The position numbers were made by a program, and so were the translations under genes. DNA of 12,789 nucleotides from Hyphochytrium catenoides (lineage: Eukaryota > Sar > Hyphochytriomycetes > Hyphochytriales > Hyphochytriaceae): the NCBI GenBank assembly GCA_900088475.1, contig FLMG01002510.1:1-12789 (forward strand), given 5' to 3'. Below, one piece after another: positions 1 to 6,900 of the stretch. Every line of letters starts with the position of its first letter. Position 1 is the first letter of the stretch. The notes beneath the pieces were generated by a model that saw only the letters and a program-made list of their open reading frames with translations, was not told the origin of the DNA and ran no database searches.

Positions 1-670
1 AGAAAGGTGTGAATGGGAAGGGGTGTGCAAGGTAGACCAGAAGACGAAACTAGTAGAGCGAAGACAAGGGTTGGAGGAGATAGTCAAACGAACACTACGT
101 TTGTCTTTCGTCACCTAATATAGATAACAGCAGGGCAGCAGTGGCACATTAGGGTCCATCACTTAATGCTCTTGTCAAGGGGAGTGCTCTTGGGCTTCTG
201 GGAATTAGTCAGTAAGAAGGGTAAGAGCGAAAGAGTGTTTGTTTGTGACAGGGAGAGACTGAGGCTGCTGAGATGAGGTTGAGAAAGAGTGTGAAAGGAG
301 AGGGAGAGTGGGCTCAGAGAGAGAGAGAGAGAGAAGCGCAGTGGTGGAGGAGAGATGAGTGCAACTGCAGCCAGAAAGAGAGAGACAGAGAGAGAGAGAG
401 AGAGAATGAGAGAGAGAGACGGAGAGAGAGAGAGAGAGAGAATGAGAGAGAGAGACGGAGAGAGAGAGAGAGAAAGAGAAGAGAAGAGAGAGAGGAAGAG
501 AGAGGAGAAGCAAGGCTAGGGAAGGGGATGGAAAGGAGGATGACCTGTGTCCAGGTGATGGGACCAAAAGAAGACGACAAAAATAGCCTTCACCATCTCA
601 GTAACGACCTCATTTGAGGTCACGTCTTACCTACATATTACCTCAGGTGAGCGGAATGCACAAGCAATAT
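1..670. other. Non-coding left flank
   Basis: Apart from the GA-rich tract described separately (318-511), I see no gene. Both strands are open in places only because (GA)n/(CT)n repeats contain no stop codons: they translate to Arg-Glu or Ser-Leu runs. No promoter or RNA gene could be recognised. Confidence 0.6.
318..511. repeat. Polypurine (GA)n tract with 36-bp tandem unit
   Basis: The plus strand is almost pure purine, with GA dinucleotide runs interrupted by occasional C and T. Inside it, a 36-bp unit starting GAATGAGAGAGAGAGACGG occurs twice in tandem, at 404-439 and 440-475, and the copies differ at one position. Long homopurine stretches with mirror symmetry can form intramolecular triplex DNA in general; that is inference here. 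The tract lies upstream of the first tRNA gene and is probably a microsatellite rather than coding sequence. Confidence 0.85.
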
Positions 671-752
671 GTCGGCGTGGCCGAGTGGTTAAGGCGCCAG
701 CCTGCTAAGTTGGTGGGTTTCACCCGCGCAGGTTCGAATCCTGCCGCCGACG
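671..752 (+). tRNA. tRNA-Ser (anticodon GCU), copy 1
   Basis: The full cloverleaf can be drawn. The acceptor stem is GTCGGCG (671-677) with CGCCGAC (745-751). The D stem is GCC/GGC around GAGTGGTTAA. The anticodon stem CCAGC/GTTGG holds the loop CTGCTAA, giving anticodon GCT (704-706), which reads Ser codons AGC/AGU. A long variable arm (about 714-727, GGGT paired with ACCC) is typical of class II tRNA-Ser. The T arm is GCAGG-TTCGAAT-CCTGC, and the discriminator base is G752, as usual for eukaryotic serine tRNAs. It has no intron, and CCA is not encoded. The internal A box (TGGCCGAGTGG) and B box (GGTTCGAATCC) match RNA polymerase III promoters. Confidence 0.97.
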
Positions 753-756
753 AAGC

Positions 757-761
757 TTTTT
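757..761 (+). terminator. Pol III T-run terminator of tRNA-Ser copy 1
   Basis: Five consecutive T residues begin four bases after the discriminator base. This is the usual RNA polymerase III termination signal. The 4-nt trailer AAGC is the same in both tRNA copies. Confidence 0.85.
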
Positions 762-762
762 G

Positions 763-1345
763 CCTTTGGTAGAAAATCCCTTTTTGCTGTACACTCGTAC
801 GAACAACTCCTAAAAAGACAAGGGAGTAGTGGCAAGACTGGAAAGACAAAAGGCTAACGGTGTCACTGGGCCGTCTGACAGAAACCAACCTTTAGGTTAT
901 CTATTGCACTATTTGGCCCTGGGAGGCATGCATAGCATCCGTCTTCAGGTCAGATGATGACTTTGTGCTGAACGCTCTCCTGCTGCCGAGTCGAGCTCTT
1001 CTGTAACCAATCCCGTGAGCTGGATAACCTTAGAAGAGGGAAACAAGGGGACAAATAGTTAGGGCAGGATGCCACTGAAGACTGTGGGGTTAAAAGAGAA
1101 GGGAAGGATAGCAAACTTTATCAGATGATAGAGCCCGCCCTCCCAGCGATCCACAATTATGAGCTTCTTCTTCCACATCAGATGCGCTGACACAGCAGTT
1201 ACTTCCAGTCTGAAGAGAGAGAACATATTGAATCATGGCCAAATCGGGCGTGGATTCAGCCACTATTGCTGCATGTTTGCAGAAGAGTAGAAAGAGCTCC
1301 ACATCCATGCCCGATTTTGCCAAGAACTTTTTTTAATATTATCCC
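763..1345. other. Intergenic stretch between tRNA copy 1 and the MULE remnant
   Basis: No convincing gene was found. A 77-codon open frame on the minus strand (1090-1323) has no recognisable motif and includes both arms of the inverted repeat at 1235-1323. Parts of this stretch may be worn-out 5' sequence of the adjacent transposon, but I could not recognise any of its protein. Confidence 0.4.
1235..1323. repeat. Imperfect inverted repeat (21-bp arms, 47-bp loop)
   Basis: Arm 1 (1235-1255, containing AAATCGGGCGTGGAT) is the reverse complement of arm 2 (1303-1323, containing ATCCATGCCCGATTT) at 18 of 21 positions. It would form a stem-loop in DNA or RNA. It ends about 55 bp before the first recognisable transposase residues, so it may belong to the element, as a sub-terminal or terminal repeat or a nested MITE. 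Nothing else about it was recognised. Confidence 0.7.
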
Positions 1346-1377
1346 ATGGGCACTCCAAGCCGCCCTCTGCTAATGAC

Positions 1378-1762
1378 GCCAGCGACTTCGTGCAGAAGCT
1401 TGTGGAGCGACCAGCGGCGCACGAGCTTTTACGCCAATTTCACCTTGACCGAGGAGGGGCGCTTAGACGAAGTCTTCTGGCTGTTCAGCAGCGTCAGCTT
1501 TACGCTACATATACCGACAAAACTGTCTTCCATAACACTGTCTGCTTGCCATCTCAAGTTTGGCGCCATCACGAGCTTCGATGGCAATGGGAAGACAATT
1601 ATTCTTGGTCAGTGTTTTTTAATTAATGAGGGAACTGAAACATTCCTGTGGGTCAGGGAGTTCCTTGCGGCTGGATTAGGACACCAACCACAATCTGTCT
1701 TTACTGATGCCGACCCAGCGATGGCAGCAGCTATCATTGTGAATCTCTCAAAGTCACCGTGA
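1378..1762 (+). pseudogene. Decayed MULE-type transposase fragment
   Basis: Mutator-like (MULE/FAR1-type) DDE transposases move DNA transposons in the nucleus. Homology is spread over two frames. Frame b reads QRQLYATYTDKTVFHNT at 1489-1539. Frame a reads GRLDEVFWLFS at 1457-1489 and, from about 1559, GAITSFDGNGKTIILGQCFL, then ETFLWVREFLAA and FTDADPAMAAAI (1700-1735). These follow the order of a MULE core: the segment around the first catalytic Asp, the G-N-G-x-T strand, the E-x-F-x-W helix and the second catalytic Asp in TDADPAM. The first Asp position appears changed (FHNT where related elements have a D near the N-T). At least three frame switches and a TGA TGA after 1759 show it is dead. 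The N-terminal and C-terminal parts were not recognised. A host gene derived from a MULE is less likely given the frame breaks. Confidence 0.65.
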
Positions 1763-2118
1763 TGAATGGTACTTATTTCATCTTCCAGGAATTTTCCTAA
1801 TTATTGCATGCGGCCTAGATTGACTGGGAGATAAATGACGGGACGTCTCCCACTTATTCTGGAAGATTCTGCAGTCTGACAGTCCGTTGCATTGCATCTT
1901 GATAGTGAATTATTGAAGCCTTATCGGATGTTAGAAGTCATTGCTCCGAGGCTGCCGACGCTGCTGTTACAGCGGGGGCCGGCACGCAACGACGTACCCA
2001 GGGAAAACGAACTTGCAACCTGCTGGCGAGTGCTGATGAAGAGACTACTATAATATATATGGCGCTTTTGACTCTGACATGGCCCACGATTGGGTTATAA
2101 GGAAGGACGGGAAAGTGA
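1763..2118. other. Non-coding stretch after the MULE remnant
   Basis: No transposase C-terminus, zinc finger or terminal inverted repeat could be recognised. The region contains the AT-rich run TATAATATATATGG (about 2048-2061), with no gene clearly positioned to use it. A 107-codon minus-strand open frame (1938-2261) has no motif and overlaps the more protein-like plus-strand island that follows. Confidence 0.4.
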
Positions 2119-2570
2119 CTAGTAGTTCGAGGAAAGCTTAATGGCTTTGCAAAGGGCGGCGAGGGCATTGGCAAGCTAGCACTATCGTTGGACGATATTG
2201 CAGCTGGAGAAGGATTGACGGTGCAGTTTGAGGAAGTGGACTTGGCGTCAATGGCGATCACTACTCGGTAAGAGCTTTGAAGATTGTTGTCGTCAAAGAG
2301 TCTAGTATATCTGTGACAGCCTGTCTTTTCTTGTGCGTCTCCAGCGCTCCAGCGCTATCTGCACATCGGGGAAAATGAACGGCCGCATGAGCCCCTTTGT
2401 ACCGATTTGTGGCCTGGGTTCTTGAGGGACGGGAAGACCTTATTACGAGCTACATCCTCTACCACGCCAATAGGAGTGCCATCATCAAGGTCCAGGGGTC
2501 CAAGGAAGATACAGATCCCGGTCAAGCAGGCCGAGTGGTTTCTTTGCCCATCTTGTTGTTACCTGTCTCT
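2119..2570 (+). pseudogene. Coding-like islands, possible broken two-exon gene
   Basis: Frame 2119-2268 encodes 50 residues with ordinary protein composition (it includes KLALSLDDIAAGEGLTVQ and EEVDLASMAITTR). It stops inside a perfect donor-like GTAAGA at 2268. A pyrimidine tract and CAG follow at 2342-2344. Reading on in the matching phase gives two in-frame TGA codons (2376, 2388), then a second protein-like run from 2391 (VLEGREDLITSYILYHANRS, then AIIKVQGSKEDTDPG). The layout resembles two exons of a dead gene, or exons whose true junction I have missed. No family was recognised. It ends just before tRNA copy 2. Confidence 0.3.
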
Positions 2571-2590
2571 TCCATCTCACTCAGCATCGT

Positions 2591-2672
2591 GTCGGCGTGG
2601 CCGAGTGGTTAAGGCGCCAGCCTGCTAAGTTGGTGGGTTTCACCCGCGCAGGTTCGAATCCTGCCGCCGACG
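2591..2672 (+). tRNA. tRNA-Ser (anticodon GCU), copy 2
   Basis: Identical base for base to the copy at 671-752, so the same cloverleaf, long variable arm, GCT anticodon (2624-2626), discriminator G and internal A and B boxes apply. The identity extends from one base upstream to ten bases downstream (93 bp in all) and then stops abruptly. Both copies keep all expected pairings, so both look functional. Together they would raise the dose of the isoacceptor for AGC/AGU codons. Confidence 0.97.
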
Positions 2673-2676
2673 AAGC

Positions 2677-2681
2677 TTTTT
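2677..2681 (+). terminator. Pol III T-run terminator of tRNA-Ser copy 2
   Basis: A TTTTT run follows the same AAGC trailer seen after copy 1. It should end RNA polymerase III transcription of the tRNA. Confidence 0.85.
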
Positions 2682-2682
2682 G

Positions 2683-3349
2683 GTTCTATTATTATTGGTC
2701 CTATCGTGCGACCTCGTACGACGACCACTACTGTACTGCTTCGTACAGTGTACATCTCATCCTAGCACCGATACAGCCAGGCCAATACTATAACGCGCAC
2801 AACGAACACCAGATCAAGATATCAAGATCACGATAACGAAGAATCCTTTTTGAGCTTCGGTTCTTGTCGCTTCGCTTTGGCTCCGCTGCTGCTGCCGCTG
2901 CCTCTGCCTGGTGGTGGAGCGAAACATCGCTATCGGAAAACCAGAGCTCTGCACATGCGCGCCTTCCAAGCCTTACCGCCAGGGAAGCTTGAGCCGCTTT
3001 GAATGCTGATCGCCCTCCCAAAGGACACCGCCGATCTGTTCTGCCGTTTGGTTTGCGCCGTGTCTGCTGGGAGGATTGGGTCGACGTGCCTTCAAGACTG
3101 CCGGAGCTTCGGTATAGCATAAATGCCTTCTTAGTCTATAAGAAGTGAGCCGGAGCGACTGCTTGAAGAATACTTACACATTATGACTGTGCCAGTGGTC
3201 GAGAAAGGGAAAGACCATAACCTAGGGAGTGATGTCCCCGGCTAATAGGTACAGAACAGGCTGTTGCTGTAGAGTGGCAAGCATGAGACAGGGGAGGGGG
3301 GAGATGATGATACCCATGAAAGTAAAGTAGGTAGATCTGCATATTGAAG
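2683..3349. other. Intergenic spacer downstream of tRNA copy 2
   Basis: No supported gene. A 110-codon minus-strand open frame (2788-3120) is rich in Arg, Ser and Ala and has no motif. A 39-codon plus-strand frame (3003-3122) overlaps it, and neither can be preferred. A short direct repeat, ATCAAGAT-ATCAAGAT, lies near 2813-2828. TATAAG near 3136 is the only TATA-like string, almost 500 bp before the next gene's ATG, so its use as a promoter is doubtful. Confidence 0.4.
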
Positions 3350-3616
3350 CATGGGGAGTGGCGTCGGAAAGGGTTGGACATAATTCAACGTTCAAAAGAC
3401 CGAGGAAAGTGGCACCAAGAGAGTCCTCAAGCAGCATCAAGGCAATCTCATGAGCCTTAGCCAACCACGCTCCTTGCCTTCGTCTGTCTCGGTCTTGTAG
3501 CATTGATCATCAAGACAACCCGCTGGTTCTGATCACGGAAGGTGCCGGACAGGGTAGCCTTGTGAGAGAGGAGGTTCACCTCACCCTTCCTGCCAACGCT
3601 CCTCCTCGGGAAGGCA
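3350..3616 (-). pseudogene. Frame-broken coding-like remnant, minus strand
   Basis: Read on the minus strand, about 3616-3507 gives the protein-like run GEVNLLSHKATLSGTFRDQN followed by QRVVLMIN. The continuation moves to a second frame (YKTETDEGKERGW) and then a third (LAKAHEIALMLLEDSLGATF, LGLLNVEL, ending near 3370). Each piece looks like real protein, but at least two frame changes within about 60 bp are needed to join them. No start codon or splice pair resolves this. I do not recognise the family. It overlaps the expected promoter and leader of the coiled-coil gene, so a decayed gene fragment is the simplest reading; chance composition is the alternative. Confidence 0.25.
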
Positions 3617-3628
3617 AAAAAAACAACA

Positions 3629-3900
3629 ATGGACGTTGACACTAAAGTGATGGATGTTGACATAGACTTGGTGGAGCTCGAAAGGAGAGAGAGGGAGCTA
3701 CGCTTCGATCTGGAGAGATCAGGGAGGGCCAATACGGAGAGGAGGCGCATTGAGAAAGAGGACCAGACTTCTCTCATTTCCACTCTATTCGTCGGTCCCG
3801 ATCCAACCATCGATGCCGTGCACCGGGATATGGAACGGAAGAGCCTGATCTTGCAGTCTGAAATAGCCGAGAAGGTGAAGCTTGTAGACCGGAGAATGAG
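3629..3900 (+). CDS. Exon 1 of coiled-coil gene (residues 1-91)
   Basis: It begins MDVDTKVMDVDIDLVELERR. Heptad-like helix is interrupted by the loop SLISTLFVGPDPTIDAV and then resumes (MERKSLILQSEIAEKVKLVD). It ends ATGAG followed by donor GTGAGT, leaving two bases of an AGG codon (phase 2). An overlapping 197-codon minus-strand frame is treated as a shadow. Confidence 0.8.
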
Positions 3901-6900
3901 GTGAGTTTCAGGAAAAAGAGGATGATGTGACGATGTGTTCTGGCATACCTTCTCCTGAGGCAGACCTTCCAGGCCTCCTTCTGTATCACTCTTTCCCGTT
4001 GCCCTTCTTTTTATTTGCTCTCGTTCACTCTTAGATGGCGATGATGTCACTTCTGTCCTAAGGTATGATGGTCCTGCAGGGAGTTAGGCCACTTAGAGAC
4101 CGAGGTAGCCTCCAGGCTCGAGGAGTTAAATCTGTGGCACCCAGGAATGGAAGACGCTTCTGGAGACAATAGAGTGAGCAACTATTGACATGCTTTTTAC
4201 AGACGGAAAGAGAAGAGAGAAAAAGAGAGAGGGCTGGAAAGAGAGACAGGGAGAAATTTAAGGATAGAGGAAGACATCACTTTATTACGGAGGCAATGCT
4301 TGGGACAGGAGATAGAGAGAGAAACAAGCAAAAGGTGGATTGACTTACTCTACTTAGACCAATTAAGGCAAAGAAAGGGAGTATATTTCTGAACGCATGT
4401 GACTCTGCTACGGGAAAATCATCATCCGCTGACTCTCTCTGCAGATTATGGTAGAGGAGCAACGACGCATCTCCATAGACAGAGAAGAGCGTCACGCAGA
4501 GTTGTCGCAAGTACGTCGCTCATATCTGCGAATATCCTCGTTTTTGCTGCTTTCGTTCTCCTAACGGTTCCCTGCTTCATCCCTTTTGGTCACCCTCCAT
4601 ACTGCACTTCCGTCATACACAGAAGTTCGGATGGTCAGACTACTACGACTCCTTGCGATCTATTTCTTTCAACGATGACTGCACTTTCACCTGCTTTACG
4701 TCTCACTTTCTCCGCTTTTTACGCCGTTCTTTCCCATATTAGCTGCGGAGTGATCAGCTGCATCTCTCCCACGAGCGAGAATCAGCACTCAGCATTGGGA
4801 ACGAAGTCCAGAAGCTTCGCAAGCTTCAGAGCGAACTCTTACAGCAACTGCTCTCGATTAGGAAGGAAGTGCATCATGAAGCCCAAGAGGTGTGGTTTGC
4901 CGCATCATGTCTTCCCCTCCTTGCCTTGGTTAAATCCTAGCATTCTCTATAGCCAGCCCTCGTTAGGTCCATCCACAAACCTTTCTCTTTGCTCTCGCCA
5001 TGGCCATAGCGTCTGTTGTAGACCCTCATGTCGCACCCCAAAAGGCTGCTATTTTGGAAACATAGGTCACATTGCCTTCTACGTCCTCCTTCCGTCACTG
5101 CTACTACCTTAAATCCACCGTCCGATGAGTAATAATGCCCTTCAGCGTGGTGTTCACGAGCTTTCCCCTCACAATTAGCAGTACTAGCCTTCTCCCCTTT
5201 TGTGTGTCCTAACCCAAGTGACAGCGTTTGATTCGTGTTGTCTCTCACCGTCTTATGGCTACATACTATCCCGCCGCTGCTCGCACTATTCAAGCTCGAA
5301 GAGAAGAAAGCCAGGGAGGAAATTGAACTTCAGAAGGCGAGAGAAAGGCTGCTAAACGACTACCAGAAGCTTATCGCGAGCCAGAAAGCCTACCAATCAG
5401 CCGTGGAAAGTCTAGGAAGGGCTAAGCGACAATGGGAAGAAGAGGTATCAAGCCCATTTGTCCTTCTCGCCGTCATTTTTTTCCGCTCAAATTTGCTTGC
5501 CTCACGCAATCAATTGATGCACGTCTTCTTCTACTGCAGATCGTCAGATGCACCTCTCTGGCGTTACTCTTCAGGTCCCTCTGTACTTTCCTACCTCACG
5601 GTCTGCGCTTCCAACGTCACATTGTCCAGCTGGCACTATTCGATGGCCTGTTTGATCTGCAAATTACGCCTTCTTAATTCTGCTCAATCATATGCTGCGC
5701 AGACGGCGAAAGAGAAAGCCAAGTCCAGAGAGGCCCAGGAGGAGTTGGAAGCGGCCCGAACGGCACAGAAGAGTGTCATGCAGGAGGGGAATGCAAAGTT
5801 AGAGGAGGGGCAACGCCAGTTAGAGGTCTCTCCCTCTTCCCACTTATGTTTGCCTCTGGGTAGACCTTCTTATCCCCAGCTTCCCTTCCCTCGACGAATT
5901 CAATCTCTCTCTTTGCCAATGCTCACTTCAGCCTCTGCCGTGCTCTGTCGAAGTTTTAACTACCAACTGCTCCGATTTCTTTCCCAAGTCTGTCTGCTCT
6001 ATCTGACTTTCTACCCATATGTGACTGGCAGATACGAGCAAAGAAGCTGGATGGAGTGCAGAAGAAACTCAAGGCAGATCTGAGTAAGCTGGAGGTAATG
6101 CAAGGGTTGCGTGGGCCTATGGGTAGAGTACTCCTGCTACGAGAGAGAGGACACCCTGATAAACACACGAGGAGAGAAGGGATTGCACCAGTTATTAAGG
6201 AGACTTCGAAGAGGGGGAATACACAGAAATCAGAGAAAGAGTGAGAGAGTATGGCATGTGACCTTCTTCTTTGCCCCTTGAGGTTGAGAGTAGATAGTAG
6301 ATTAGACGTCAAAATAGAAGCAGATGAAGATTAAACCTCAGACAAACTTTGAACATTTGGCTAGAACCGTGAGATTGCTCTGCTGGAGACGAAAGCGGAA
6401 TTGAAAGTTGCAAAGAGACAACACGATGAGGAGGTTAAAAGGGAGAGGAAAGGTCTCGAGGAGGAACATGAAGAGCTTGCAAAAGAAAAGAAGGTGAGTG
6501 AGCGTACTGTGGATACTTAAGCGTCCATGATGTCCGATAGCTCCTTCCTCACACTTCCTGTCTCCTCGATGGCTGCCGAAGGCTAACTTTGCTGGTTACC
6601 GGAAGCATTAGCAGCTCCAGTGTCGTTAGCCTTTCCTTTTGTTGAACCTGACGGCGATATGTTCGGCAGGTAGCTCTTGATGTTCCCCTCCTGGCGTTCC
6701 TCTGCACCACATCGTCTCCTTCTAGCCAAACTTTCCGTAGCTCTAGTTGGTGCTTGCTCCTTCCTTCCACCGCCAAAGCTCTGGTTGACATTTCCTCATC
6801 AGGCGCTGGAAGACGAGCGCAGTATTCTAGCTTTGCGAAGGGGTGAAGGCGAAAAAGAGAAAGAGGAACTCAAACGTGCCCGTATAGAGCTCCATAAAAG

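Noticed and set aside
205-617. Open frames on both strands through the GA tract (Ser/Leu-rich on minus, Arg/Glu-rich on plus)
   Set aside because: Open only because GA/CT repeats contain no stop codons; composition follows the repeat exactly and no ordinary protein sequence flanks it.
643-888. 81-codon minus-strand frame over tRNA copy 1
   Set aside because: It lies across a clear tRNA gene; the frame is a by-product of the tRNA sequence.
2788-3120. 110-codon minus-strand frame
   Set aside because: Arg/Ser/Ala-rich with no motif, and a 39-codon plus-strand frame of similar quality overlaps it; not enough to call a gene.
3457-4050. 197-codon minus-strand frame
   Set aside because: Most of it is the complement of exon 1, whose ATG context, donor and continuing coil in exon 2 make the plus strand the coding one. 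Only its last third looks protein-like, and that is reported as a remnant.
4399-5112. 237-codon plus-strand frame
   Set aside because: Runs out of frame across exons 3 and 4 and introns 3 and 4. Its Ser/Phe/Leu/Pro-rich translation reflects pyrimidine-rich introns, while the spliced reading gives continuous coil.
5235-6083. 282-codon plus-strand frame read as a single unspliced gene
   Set aside because: It is in frame only with exons 5 and 6. The pieces between and after them are hydrophobic intron translation, and exon 7 needs another frame.
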